From Aurantiochytrium sp. KH105 (lineage: Eukaryota; Sar; Bigyra; Thraustochytrida; Thraustochytriidae), in assembly GCA_003116975.1 (NCBI GenBank), contig BGKB01000242.1, positions 248,001 to 312,000 of the forward strand: a stretch of 64,000 nucleotides of DNA. Reading direction: 5' to 3'. Each line of letters begins with the position of its first letter. Positions within the stretch are counted from its first letter, which is position 1. The position numbers were made by a program, and so were the translations under genes. The notes beneath the pieces were generated by a model. It had not been told where the DNA came from, did no database searches, and saw only the letters and a program-made list of their open reading frames with translations. Below, in pieces: positions 1 to 12,354 of this stretch.

Positions 1-3000
1 GCGAAAGAGGTGCTTGGCAGCATCTGGAGCCGACTTGATGTAACTGGAAAAGGTGTCGAAGCCGACTCGATTGGGATCGCTCTCGTGCACGAGCAAGATC
101 GGTTTCTCCTCTTGTAGCGCCGTCTCGAGCTCCATGCGCACCGCGCCCTCGAAGACTGTCTTGGAGAGGAAAAGAAGGTAGCACTTTGACGCGCGAATCC
201 CACGGCGCATGGCGTCCTCTGCCAAATTGCCCTGACTCTCCTGATCAAACCAGACCTTGAGACCTCGATTTTGCAATTTTTCAGCGATGAGATTGCATGT
301 GTCGCCGGCGTCCACTTGTCGGTGGCTCAAAAAGACATGGTATGTGAGACCTGCAGGCAAATCTCGAAGTGAAGCCTGCTCGATGGTCCCGGTGTCTTTC
401 TCGTCTTCTTTCAGCGATCCGTCTCTGAAGAATGGCTCAAAATCTGCAACGTTGACAACTTTGGTGCCCACTGACTTGACAAATTCTATGCCAGATGATG
501 CAAACCCACGCGCAGCTTCATCGTAAGAAACCAGCACGGATGCATTTTTCGGCGACTGAAGAAGGAGCTCCCATGGCAGATCTTGAAAAACTGCGTCACG
601 GGCGTCTCGAAACATACTCACCAACGTCTTTAGCGTACTTGCTGGCTCTCTGGAGTCGCGCTCTACGCGAATCCAGATCTTGTCCTGGGTCTGCTCAAGC
701 GCAAAGACGGAGAGACCGAAGTGAACGATGGCCTCGTTTCCCGCCAGCTGAGGTGCACGCGAAATGGCCCCAAAGTTCCCACTGTACTGAGCGCAAAGCG
801 AGAGCAGGCGCGCAAAGACGCCGTCCGGAAGAAAGAACTCGGAAAAGTCCAGAACGCATGTCAGACCGAGGTCCATGTCTGCGATTTCGGCGTCAAGATC
901 AGCGTCGGTCGAGTTCTTGAGCAGACTGCTCACCAGATAGAGCGGCTCGCCTTGGCGGCCTTTGGGGAGAGCCTTTACGGGAAAATTCCAGTTTGACAGT
1001 AGCATGACGCCGCGCATGAACTCCACAAGATATTCGACTTCTTCATCGTCCCAGAGGAACCTCAGCAGACTGAGCGTGGCAATGCCGTGTTTGCGCAGCA
1101 CCGCAAAGTCTACTTTGAGACCAGCATTTTGAAGCTCGCGATCGTATCGCATCTGCCTGACATGGATCTTGTCCGCAATCACGCGCGAAAGCTTGTCCAG
1201 AAGCCACTGCGGTTTCAGGATGACCTTGTCGTGCAAGGTGTCTGTTGCGCGGAGATGGACGAGCATGCCAAGCTCGTGGAAAAAGCTCAAGAGCTCGTCG
1301 GTCTGATCACCGGCGTGGTACTTGATCGCGAGTTTTTGCGCCGTATCAAAAGGGACATAATCGCAGTCAAGCTTTAGCAGGTCGTCCAGCACCTTGAGCC
1401 AGCGCAGTGAAATCTTTCGCGAGACGGTCTCGAGCGACGACGCGCTTGCTTCGACAGCAGCTCTCAGCTCTGACGCATGGCCTGGCTCGCGGCTCATGTT
1501 GTCGATGGGGAAGAAGCTCAGGCTTTCTGCAGAGTTTGGAACAATGTTTTCATTTGCGTCAACCGACAGATGTTCGACGAGGATGTCCTCCACGTCGTTG
1601 ACGTCAACTGACACCTGGTCATAGTGCGTGCCCACGAGAATGATGGGTCCAGTTGGTGCATGCAGCTTGACCGAGTTGAGCCAAAAGGAAAGGTACGCCA
1701 CGGCTTGGTCTTGCTTGATGAGGAGTTCCTGCATGTCGAAGACGACCATGAAGACGCCGCCCTCGCGCGTGAGGAAAATGTGGTGCAGCGCGTAAAAGAC
1801 CTCCTGACCCGCATAGTCCCATATCGTAAAGAAGATCTTCTCGCCCGACTTCGTCTGGCCGGCCAATTCCTCGATCTCCGCATATTCGAACCGCTGCGCC
1901 ATCTCGGCCCCGGGCACCAGTTCCACTTGCTCCTCTGCGACGAAGGTCTGTGCCGCAGAAGAACGCCGGCGTCCAAAGACGACATTTGAAATGCCTTGAG
2001 AGACGCGCTTGGGCAGCGATTGCCTCTTCTTGCTTCTGGCTTGCTCCGCTTGCATGGCCATGCGCAGCGCCGCCACGCGGCACGCCTGGCGTTCGAACCC
2101 GCTGTCGAAGTCCTTGCTCTTTTTCCAGGACTCTGCATCGGTGCGCGTGAGCTCGACGCCCACCGTTGACTTGTGCGTTGGCTCGGGCTTCATGCCCAGC
2201 AGCGAGCGCACCACGGACGTCTTGCCGGCGGCGCCCTGGCCGACGACCATGAGCTTGCAGCGGCCCAGCTCCGCGGGGTCCCCGTTCGCCAGCGCCGCCT
2301 GGAGCGCCTCCTTCGCCGCCGCAGTCGTCGCGGGGCCGCCGAGCACGTCCTCGATGGGCCGCACGGCCTCCGTGCCGTCCAGCACGTGCGTCGAGGCGCC
2401 AGTCTCCGCGTCCCAGATGCGCACGCTGCTGTCCACAGATCCGCTCACGATCTCCGACCCCAAGAGAGAGACCGACTGCACATAGCTCGAGTGTCCTTGC
2501 AAGACGTGCAGCGCGTCTCCGCTGCGCGCGTCCCAGAGTCTGACCGTGTTGTCGTAGGACCCGCTCACGATGCGGTCTCCCTCGAGCGCGACAGAGAACA
2601 CCAAGTTGGTGTGTCCTTCGAGGACGCGGACGAGCTGGAAGGAAGGCACGGCGTAGACCCTCACCTTCTTGTCGTCGGACCCGCTCACCATGCGCTGCGC
2701 GTCGATCGCGACCGCTCTGACCCAGTCTGTCGCCTCCGTGAGGACGTGGCGTGGGCCGCCGCTGGCCCGGTCGAAGACGCGCACGGTCTTGTCGCTCAAC
2801 CCGGCCACGAGCAGGTTCTCGTGGGCGGCAACGCCGAAGACCGACGCCCCGGCGTCGATCCTCAAGGTCTCTCGGCCGCTCATCTTGTCCCAGACGCGGA
2901 CGGTCTGGTCCTCGGACCCAGAGATGATCTCGTTGCCGTCGAAGATGACGCTCTGGACAGCGATAGTGTGGCCCTGGAGGGCGTGCAGGACGGAGGCGGT

Positions 3001-3235
3001 GGCCAGGTCGATCAGGAAGAGGCCGCCGCAGAAAGTCCCCACGGCGGCGAGGTTGCCCTGCACGGCCGCTGATACGGCCTTTTTGTTGTTGGGCGTCTTC
3101 ATCTCCAAGACGAGGGCGCCGTCCTCCTTGCTCCATGCTCGTAAGGCGCAGTCGTCGAAGCTGGCGGCCAGCACGAGGTCGGCGGACTGCGCGACGCCGC
3201 GCACGCGGCCTTGGATGCGCGGCCCATGGCGGCAA
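1..3235 (-). CDS. WD40-Roc-COR-TIR protein (ROCO family), C-terminus beyond window
   Basis: One minus-strand frame is open from the left edge to about 3403. In order it encodes seven WD40 blades (about 3200-2380, e.g. SGSEDQTVRVWD), a Roc GTPase with Walker A GQGAAGKT (about 2225-2250), G3 DYAGQE (about 1815) and G4-like THYD, a COR-like region (about 1500-560), and a TIR domain (about 345-60) starting YHVFLSHRQVDAGD. The TIR keeps the glutamate (codon 130-132, in VRMELETAL) that aligns with the catalytic Glu of NAD-cleaving TIRs. ROCO proteins are GTP-regulated dimeric switches and TIR domains signal or cleave NAD; a sensor/effector role is inference. The first in-frame ATG (3102) would delete most of blade 1, so the true start is probably in a spliced upstream exon. 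No in-frame ATG lies between 3103 and the stop at 3403. The C-terminus runs off the window. Confidence 0.85.
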
Positions 3236-3413
3236 TGGCGGCGAGGGGAGCGAGGGCGGGCGGGCGGGCGGGCAAGCGGCGCGAAGAAGCGGCGCGAGCG
3301 AGCGAGCGGGTGCGGCGGAGAGGGGGCGAGAAAGCAGAGAGAGAGAGAGAGACTCGGGGCGAGGGTAAGGGAAAGGAAAGAAGGCGAGAAGGGATTACTT
3401 CTTCAGTGGTCAG

Positions 3414-4442
3414 TCAGCGCTTGTTCGCGCTATTTGTGGGCTTGACCTTGAAAGTGCCATTCACTGACGGAAAGAGAAGTTTGCGAAACATCATCAAGCT
3501 GCTAAACGTATTGATGAGCTCATCGCTCAATCCGCCTACGAGATCCATGTACGGGATAAACTCCGAGTTGCCCTCGTTGTACGATGTTGCTCGCGTGGTC
3601 ACCGAGAGAAGCGACATAAAGACCATGGTCGATAGAATGGGGATGGCCGAGAGCACGAGGTTTTCACGCGCAAGCTTGCGCAAGGTGTTCGACTGCTCCG
3701 AACGATGGTCGCTCTCTACGTGGCCTACTTCGCTCGACTGTCTCATGACGGGCCACACAAAGAGAAAAAGCAAAGTCAACGAGAGAGCACAGTCGGCGAT
3801 TGCCCCCAAAATGGGTAGGAGATTGTGCAGACGAACAATGCAGAACTCCTCGGCATACATGAGTTTTCCAGAAAAGGCAATGATCGTAAGAAGAGCAATC
3901 CCAAACAAAGAGTAAATGACGTACCACACGAGATTGAGTAGAGTCACATACCAGTTTGGCATGATGTTTTGAACAGCCATGGCGCGAACAGCGAGCACTC
4001 TGTAGCAGAAAAAGTGCTGCACAACGTACAAAGCAGCTCCAAAAGAACCGACAATGGCGCACCCCTGCCAGTTTCCATCGAGACTGAGGAATACCAAGCC
4101 CCATGCCCCCGTTGCGAGACTGGCGACGACTTGGCCCAGCATCTCACGTAGTGCTTCTCCCGCTTTAGCTTTCGCTTTTCGCGTCGCTCGCAATACGATT
4201 GCAATGCATACAATGAAAAGAATGGTCGATGTTATGCTCAGCGTGAATGCAAGGACACGGAGCGAGCGCACGTTCGATGGCGCGCTAAAGTTCGGAAAGA
4301 GTCGCGTACCTGCCTCGGTTCGACTCGCGACGAGACCCATGGTGCTTGCGAAATTAATTGATGGATTGCGGAGCCAATGGAAGGATCGAAGGTGCCCTTT
4401 GACTCTTTCGTTGAAGACACCCGCATTGGTCGCGGCTTGCAT
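3414..4442 (-). CDS. Multi-pass (about 6-7 TM) membrane protein, unknown function
   Basis: 342 aa from the first ATG (4442); the frame is open further only to a TTG. Hydrophobic segments include LAFTLSITSTILFIVCIAIV, GSFGAALYVVQHFFCYRVLA, VWYVIYSLFGIALLTIIAF, GAIADCALSLTLLFLFVWPV and LSAIPILSTMVFMSLLSV. The N-terminus is soluble and a polar loop (SSEVGHVESDHRSEQ) precedes the last segments. The layout resembles a seven-helix protein, but no GPCR family signature is recognisable. It lies upstream of the ROCO-TIR gene on the same strand, with only about 180-300 bp between them. Function not assigned. Confidence 0.7.
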   Translation of the reverse strand: MQAATNAGVFNERVKGHLRSFHWLRNPSINFASTMGLVASRTEAGTRLFPNFSAPSNVRSLRVLAFTLSITSTILFIVCIAIVLRATRKAKAKAGEALREMLGQVVASLATGAWGLVFLSLDGNWQGCAIVGSFGAALYVVQHFFCYRVLAVRAMAVQNIMPNWYVTLLNLVWYVIYSLFGIALLTIIAFSGKLMYAEEFCIVRLHNLLPILGAIADCALSLTLLFLFVWPVMRQSSEVGHVESDHRSEQSNTLRKLARENLVLSAIPILSTMVFMSLLSVTTRATSYNEGNSEFIPYMDLVGGLSDELINTFSSLMMFRKLLFPSVNGTFKVKPTNSANKR

Positions 4443-5597
4443 TTTTTGAGGATGGGTGCCCTTTCCTCCCTGCTTGTTGGTAATGCGCAAAAAACGTAAC
4501 CTTATCGTTCATGACGCACCAAGTAAGATGACAAAGTAAGCAAGGGTGGGAGATGTGCGTGAAAAGAGCGCTTTTTCTCTCCCATGGGCATTGAAACCTA
4601 AATTTGAGCCGTTTCTAGCGATAAAGACACCGGTTTTCAAATCTTGCCTTGACTTCCAGCTGTGTAAAAGCGGGAGGGACAATAGTTTACCCACAGGAGA
4701 GCGCGAGAGAGCGAGAGATTATTATGCTGTCCTGTCGCAGTGCTTTCGTTAGATCTAACGTCACGCAAAGTCACCACGAGGACCACCCACCCACCCACCC
4801 ACCCTTCTCTCCCTTTTCGACTCTTGGTGAACCACTCGCTGGAATCCTAAAGCTTCCTTCAACTTTGCTCACGCTTCTTGATCGAAGAAGAAGGTTTGTT
4901 TTGGTTCATGAAAATGACGTGATCAGATAGCAACGCCACAGAAGTGGCGAAGTCAACTTGGCACCCACGGGAAGTCCACTGTAGATTTGCTGTGCAAACA
5001 ATCATCCAATCTCAGCAGCCACTGGTTCGTGCGACATTGAGGTAAGTCTAACATCGCTCAGAGCACAAACTAGCACGGTCAAAAATTTGTGAAAACCAAG
5101 CTCTTCGCCACATCGAGACGACATGTAAGGGGGAAAGAAACATCGTTTTCCACCACCAGGCAAATTCGTCTCAGCAGTAGCGAAAACTTCCCAGGCATTC
5201 TTAGCGTACTTTTAGGCACACTAGCAATCCAGTTGATTCCATTTATTCCATAAGTGAGAGAATGCCAGATCGAGGTCCTCCTTACACATACCCTGCAAGT
5301 AAAATTTGCTGTTGTTCTTGCAGTGAGGACTGTTTGCGGCGCGGTTTTCAAGGTCATTTATCTTGCGCAGATGTTGACCTCGACGTGCGCAAGGGTAGCT
5401 CGGATTGGGTAGCGTCGCAACGCGCATGACTAGTAGAGGCGTGCCTACTGGTGTTGATGGCGCCAAACGTGGTAGAGGGAGTCATGGTATGGACAGTATA
5501 AGAAAGCTCGCATCAAGGATCTTGGAAACCTTGGCATGGAAACAAACAATCAATCAAAATGCTCACAAATTACAAAACGCAAGATTAACATGCGTGC
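4443..5597. other. Intergenic region, no gene seen
   Basis: Only short unsupported open frames. A (CACC)n run lies at about 4788-4805. The region holds the 5' flank of the membrane-protein gene and the 3' flank of the receptor-kinase gene. Confidence 0.6.
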
Positions 5598-8500
5598 CTA
5601 CTCTTGGTCGCGACCAGGCTGGAAAGAAGGAGACGCAGAACCACTGCTGCGCGAGCTCGGGCTCTTGAGAAATTCGGGTTTGGGAGGTAACGATGGTGGA
5701 TTCACGTCCTCCAGACTGGCTGAGGCAGCCCTCGAATTCGAAGAAGGCGGCGGCGGCAGCGGCGGCGGCAGTGGCAGACCCAGAATGGAGGAGTCGCGAG
5801 ACAAGGATCCGTGGGCACCCATGTCGCTCGCCTCTGCCTCTGCCTCCGCCTCCACGCCAGCTGTATCTTCTTCGCTTTCGTCAGCTTTCTCCTGATCAAA
5901 GATGGCGTCTTCGGAAACTTCTCGGGCCTCTGACTGCGCTTCAGCCAGACTAGCTTTAAAGTCACTGTTCGCGTCATTCTCATCCTCGCCGTCAGTACTT
6001 CGAAAGGTGAACGACGCCTCGTACTTTCGGACCTTCCACGACTTTGGAGGGAGTTCCTTGGGGGGAAGCTGGTCCTGTGGAACGTCGAGAAGCGGCGGCT
6101 GCTGTCTTGAGTCCTGGGTCAAACTGATGGGCCGCGGTGGCAGTTCTTGTGGAGGGCTTGCGGCCACTTCACGTGCCTGATTTTGCAACCACATTTCCAG
6201 TTCGGTGCCGCCGGACGTGTCTACAGCACGTCGGGTTCGAATCTCGGCCTCAGAGGCGACGTAGATGAAGGAGTTTTTCACATCCTCATCGGCCTTTCCC
6301 ATTTGCGAGGCGAGGCGCGCAATACTTGCCGAGCGCAGAACTAGACGAGTCTCGCTCGCCTTTGGGTGACGTTGAAGAAATTGGCGCGACTCCAAATTAA
6401 CAGAGACGCGCTGCAAAAGTCGGCGAATGACCTCCTCGAGAATCTCGTCAACAAAGCGCTCCTCTGAATCGAGCAGGGTCCTCTCCGTCTCTGCAAGAGA
6501 AGGCGGGACAGGAATATCTCGGCGCATCCAAGGGTGGCGCAAAAGTTCGTCAATCGTTGGCCGGTCCTCTGGCTCGAAACGCAGCCCTTGCGAGATGAAG
6601 TCAGAAAACTCGGCAGAAAACTGGCAGGACGCCTCGTACGGATAAGGAAACATTGAAGGTGCAGGGAACGGGGTCTCTTCAGGGAGATGTAGAGGTGAAT
6701 ACTTGGAAAAGGCTTTGAGCAGGTCCGGGACAATCGCATCGCGGCTGCGACCGTTGCGAACCATGTACCAGAACGGGTGGCGGCCGAGAGCAGCGGTCAG
6801 TAGGGTCATCATCAGACCCCATACGTCTGTAGCGGACGTCGTCGGAATTCCCTGCAGTTGTTCCGGCGAGGCATATGCCAACGTCACAGATGTGACACCT
6901 TCCACATCCTCGTGATCCCTCCAAGCACCATTCATTGCATAACCGCCCAACTTGATGCCGCCGCGCATGCTCAAGAGCACATTGGAAGGCTTGACCTCGC
7001 CGTGAATGCATCCTTGTTCATGCAAAAACTCGAGCGCGCGCATGACACGGCGAGCAATGGTCAAGAGTATACGCTCGTCGCACAGAGCGCACGGGCCCAC
7101 CATCATATCGGGTTGGCCTCCAAAGTGCGCCACGAGCTCATCGACCTCCTCAAATTGTTGCGATGCCTCCCGCTTGTGCCGCGCATGAGCCCCCCCGTCC
7201 AACGAAGACTCCACAGGCTCGCTCGTTTCAGCAGTCACGTCGACTCCCGAGCTCAGTGTACCGTGTTCGTTCAAGTCTTGCGCGCTCCGGAAAGAATCGC
7301 GCAACGGCGCAAGACCATCTCCACCGTCGGCGTCATCATCGTAAGGCGGCGTGTGCTCCGACAGCAGCACGTCCTGCAGGCTCCCGCCGTCCATGTACTC
7401 GACGAGGAGAGAGACTGTCTGCTCGGAAGTGTCGAAATAGCATCCGTACAGATTAGCCAGCTCCGGGCAGGCACTAAACTCACGAGCCGCGATGCGCGCC
7501 TCGCCATGAGAAAGAGCCCCGGGAGCAAATTCGGGCTGACACAATCCACACAATGATCTCCACTGCGACAGGATCTGTTCCACGGCAATCTGTGCCGTAT
7601 CCAGGTTCCCAACGGGTACCTCCTTGACGGCCACGAGGACAAAGGTCGGCAGATGCAGCGCCGCAGAGCAGCGATGGTAGCGAATAAACGGCCCAAGCTT
7701 GATGAGATCGGCAAATTTGACAACCGTCATTCTGTCATTCTCAAACATGTCCACCTCCCCGGCCTCGGAAGTGCTCTTGGGGGTCGAAGAGGTGGATGCT
7801 GGGGCCACCGCGACGCTGCTGCCTTTGCGGTCGCTTCCATCCTTGTACGCAACAAACGAGGTTTCCAGCCAGTTCTTCTGCTCAGCCGAAACTTTGAGTT
7901 CGTCCTCGAAATCCAGGGAAAGATCGGGCCCTGCGAGTCGCGGATTTGCGGCTGCCTGCGCCATCGTGTTGGCCGTCGTTCGAAAGACAGCATCGTTGTA
8001 CTGCAGCACCTGACGAAAGTGCATCGCTGCGAGTCTTGAGAGACTTTGAAATCTCGACACCCAGTCATAGGGAGTATCCGGATCGATCGAACGACAAAAG
8101 GACTGTGGGACGTCCTCTCGGCGAAGTACCCAAAGGGGAAAAGGATCAGTCTCGCCATCGCCGTGGCTCGGCGCGCCAGATTGGGGCGCCTGATCAGCCC
8201 CTTCATCTTCAAAGTCGCCGGTCTGGTCCTTATGAGCGTCTGCGTCCAAAGAATTTTCCTCATAATCATCGTCACCCTCATCCGGTCCAATGTACTCAAC
8301 GACGACTTGCTCACGCGCCTCTTCGCCGCGCATGTACTCTTTTTCGTCCATGAGCACTGTGTAGCGAAGAACCTCGAGGTCTTGGTCCGTGACGAGCGCC
8401 TCAACGATGCAAGGCACAAAGCGACGTTGGGCGTGCTCCCAAATGAGCGCCTTCTCCCCGACCTGAAGAACCCCAATGTCCTCGTTCGACATGTAGCGCG

Positions 8501-11500
8501 ATCGTCGAGGCGACGAGGTGCTTTGGGCAACGGGGCCAATAAGTCTTTCAAATTCGGCGAGAAGTGAAGAGAGGGCAGGCCTGTTGCGCGAATCGGCGTC
8601 CCAGCATCGCGTGATGATATCGACAACGCCTTCTGGGACATGTTCGTCAATGTCTGGGCGGTAGCCGCATATCATCACCTCGTGAAAGAGTTTGGCCACG
8701 CTCCAAAGCTGTGGGTGCGGTGTCTCGTCTGGGTGAAAGACTTGCCAAAGCACCATGCCAAAGGCATAAACATCGACGGCAACGCCGACCTCGTCCATCA
8801 CACCACGCAGGAGCTCGGGAGCCATGTACGGCGGTGTGCCGCCCATGGTGGACAGAGTCATGTTAATGGTCTTATTGGGGCCCGCGTAAAGCTTGGCGAT
8901 GCCAAGGTCGCAAATTTTGGCCTGGCCAACTCTGTTGATGAGAATGTTCTCCGGTTTGATGTCAAAGTGAATCAGTTGACAGGCGTGAATGTAGGCGAGG
9001 CCCGCGCAGACCTCCCTCATGAAGACGAGCTTGCGCGAGTCATCAAAGTCCGACAAAGTAAAGGGCAGATACCCAGGGGCGACCTCGTCGTTGAGAAGGT
9101 CGCGAAGACTGCAGGCCCCTAGCTCCATGATGACGAGGAAGCGCCACTCGGATGAATCGTCGCTTTTGGTCTGCGAGCAGCCGTAGAGCTGAATCACGTT
9201 GGGATGACGCAAGAGTCGCAGGTTGCGCACCTCGCGCCAAATCTGGTTGCGAGGATCCCATGCAGCATCTCCATCCGGAGCCTCCAAGTCCAACTCGGGG
9301 CCACCGGCCGTGTACTCGGGGAAAAGTTCCTTTACAGCGACCTCAGAGCCACAGTAGGTACCCCGAAAGATGCGGCCGTTCGCGCCATGACCAATAATTG
9401 TACCGAGAGTGAGCTGTGTGCCGTCGATCTCCAGGTCCTTGAACATGTCACGAACCTTTGGCATGGAGCTTTCATATTCTCCGCGACTCGAGGTCGCACG
9501 GGACAAGCCTCCATGCGGTCCGCGATTTCGCTGCTTGTTTGCACGTTTTCGCCTTCGCCGAAGCAGGGCAAAAACGATCAAAATGAAGACGGCTAAACCG
9601 CCAACTATACTTCCGATGGCGATACCGGCTCGCTCCCCTGCAGAGGTTTCGTCATTGTCTCTGGCAGCGGCCAATGCAGCACGGTAGGCTTCAGTGGTTA
9701 GCATGGGGCACTCGCCGATTGTCCATGACAGGCGCTCGTCATCTTCCGGGTCTGCAGAATAAACAACAGTAACATCGTCTGCATCATCCACCAAGATGTA
9801 GCTAGGCTCGTTTACGATATTCGACGAAGACATGTTCCAATGGCCCGTGTAAAAGAGTGAATAGAAAATGTCAAGACCGTAGCCCTCGACGGACGACTGA
9901 GCTGCAAATAAATCTTCGAGCACGAGCTGCAATGAGTAGTCGTTGTTACTGGGAGGCGAAGTTGGCGCGGGAGCCGGGGCGGGCCCGCTCGACGTCCCTG
10001 ACGGAGCCACCGTTGGAACGATTGTCTCATTTGATGTGGGTGCTGAAGAGGGCGCCAAGGTAAAGTTTGTCGTAGAGTTGGTTGAAAGCGGCGACGCTGT
10101 CGGGATTGCAGTCGGTACGAGCGTCGGCGCGAGTGTAGGAGAGGATGTCGGCTGAAGAGTAGGCGCATAAGTTGGACTGGGCTCCGTGTCAGAAGGTGCC
10201 CCTGTGACTCCAGGTCCCGAGGTCGGGGCAAGGGACGCATTCGTCGGCGCCAAAGTCGGAGCAACAGTCGGAGTAAAAGTTGGAAAGACTGTGGGCTCGG
10301 AAGTGAAGGCCTCTTTACTAAAGTCGCGCATGCCCACATCCACTGAACACTCGCGCGTGCCCGAGGTATCCAACTCTGTCATACAGGTGAAGTCATACTC
10401 TAACATTGGCATAAAGTCGAGAAGCATGGTGTCATTGCTGAGTGAGATGCCTACGTCAAAGGTCTCTCCATTTTCGACACGAGTTCCAAGGATTCGAGCG
10501 AAAAAGCAACGAATGTAAATTTCAAAGGGAATCATGTCGATGATTGCAGCCTTTTCCAGGTCCGTCTCCCGCTGCAAGCTCCTTCGTAACCTTGATCCTA
10601 CCTCTAGGGGGGAGGCGCTACCAACACGACCTTGGACACTTGCGCCCGGAAATTTCCGGGCGACGGCGAGCGATCTCCCGGATCGAAGAAATGCCGTTGA
10701 CTTACGTGCGCTGTCGACAGAGGGTGCGCGCGAGACTTCTGTGGCGACTTCAGATGGTGAGGTTGTTGGTTGCAGCGATGAAGCGATGGTCGGGCCCAGC
10801 GTGTCCGATGACGAGGTGGGTAACGATGTAGGTTGAAATGTGGGTTGGCTCGTGGGCTTGAACGTGGGCGTAGCTGTTGTTGGCCGTGCGGTCGGTTTCG
10901 CGGTGGGGTTAAGTGTCGGTTCGGGCGTCGGGTTTGGTGTAGGAGAAAAAGTGGGGTTCGAAGTGGGTGTTTCGAAATCTGCCAGAAACTCTACCATTGT
11001 CATGAAATCCACCTTGACGTTACGAAGAATGACGCCGGGGAATCTTTGGCGAGTGGGCTCTGGTGTGGGCGCCATCGAGGGGAATGGTGTTGGGCGCGTG
11101 GTCGGTGCCATGCTTATTGTGGGTTCGGGCGTGGGCGCCGCGCTGGTCGGTTTCGATGTCGGGGCATCCGTTGGAAGTGTAATGGGAGTCGGCCTGCAAA
11201 CACAGCGGCCCACGGGCACCTCTGTTGAGTTGATCATATCGCTGCTTGGTTTCACAATGCAAAACCCGTATTCGAAGTCTGAGAAGTTGAAGAAGCCGCT
11301 GATAGTTCGATTCATGCCAGTGATGTTTAAGCTTCCTGTAAAGCTCGGAATGGGTGAAGAAAAACATCGATCTCGCTTTTTTTGGAGGCCATAGGCAGTC
11401 GGGTCGATTGAAGTGTCACAAATTCCAGAGGCTCTCGTCCAGTTTCCCGGATAATAGTCTGTGAGATCAAAATTGTTGACCTCATAAAAAGCCAAATAGG

Positions 11501-11804
11501 TATCGTAGCGCGAATTTCCCGAGTCGATACTGAGGGCGGTACAATCTGCCTCCGGGGCGGCTGTGGGCTCGGGCGTTGGCGCGGCCGATGGGGCGAATGT
11601 GAAGCTAGGAGATTCTGTCGTAGCAAGCGAGGGCGAGAGCGTCGTCTCCAGCGTCGGCGCCGTCGTTTGGGCTTGCGCGGTGCCTAGAGATCCCCAACAG
11701 ATTGTGATTGCGCCGAGACATGCCAGCGCCAGAATTGTTGTGAACACCGATATTTCACGGCGCGATCCTGCCCGTTTAGACCTGGGTCGTCGTCGTCGCC
11801 ACCG

Positions 11805-11849
<45 letters not shown>

Positions 11850-11855
11850 ACACAT
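5598..11855 (-). CDS. Single-pass receptor kinase with tandem kinase and pseudokinase domains
   Basis: 2085 aa from ATG 11855. Order: polyQ tract at the extreme N-terminus; basic stretch; hydrophobic signal/anchor VFTTILALACLGAITICW (about residues 37-56); large ectodomain rich in PTPEPT/PTxxPT linkers; TM IAIGSIVGGLAVFILIVFAL (about 740-762) followed by RRRRKR; kinase 1 (about 815-1105) with GHGANGRIF, VAVK, HFDIKPENIL, DLG and APE; acidic linker; kinase-like domain 2 (about 1380-1780) with VAVK but HGEVKPSN in place of HRDxKxxN and GGY in place of DFG; Pro-rich acidic tail. Kinase 1 keeps the catalytic Asp and metal-binding Asp, with Phe for the HRD Arg. Domain 2 lacks both aspartates and should be a pseudokinase. 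Probable plasma-membrane receptor; ligand unknown. Confidence 0.87.
11806..11849. repeat. (CTG/CAG)n microsatellite coding polyglutamine
   Basis: About 14-15 CTG units on the plus strand, read as consecutive Gln codons just after the start of the receptor kinase on the minus strand. Confidence 0.9.
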
Positions 11856-12312
11856 TTCGCGTCCAGAATCTGCCTCTGCTCCAGCTCCCACTCCTCCGTG
11901 CCGACGCCGATATCGATGCAAAAGCCGAGGAGCGCGCCCCTGCGGCCCTGGCCTGCACCTTTCACGATCCTCGCGCCCTCTCGCTGTGCTGGTCCCGGGC
12001 AGCCGCCCGCTCGGAGCGCGCCTCGCGGGCCAGGGCTCCGCGCCGGGGTCGGAGGCGTCGCGCAGGGCACGCCGCGGCGCCTTGCTCGGCCTCGTTGCTG
12101 CCCTGCTGCTGCTGCTTCTTCTCCCCCTCCTCGGCCTTTGCTTTCAGCCTCGCGCCGGTCGCCGCCTCCTCCGACCGTTCGGCCGCGGCCGGGCCCGCGC
12201 AGGCGCGGGCGGCGGGCGCGCGGGCGGCCGGGCGCGGCGCGAGGCGCGCGGGCGGCGCGAGGCGCGCGCGCGGGGCGCGGGGATGAGCGAGCGCGGCGAG
12301 GAACGAAGGCGC

Positions 12313-12354
12313 GGATGGATGGATGGATGGATGGATGGATGGATGGATGGATGC
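12313..12354. repeat. (GGAT)n microsatellite
   Basis: About ten consecutive GGAT units, interrupting the GC-rich flank. Confidence 0.95.

Noticed and set aside
2173-3072. 299-aa plus-strand open frame
   Set aside because: Antisense of the WD40 coding frame; composition biased, no domain.
1619-3235. 538-aa minus-strand open frame with ATG
   Set aside because: Arg/Gly-rich out-of-phase shadow; the true coding frame over the same DNA shows WD40 and Roc motifs.
6225-6250. GGGTTCGAATCTCGG resembling a tRNA B box
   Set aside because: Lies inside the receptor-kinase coding frame with no matching cloverleaf.
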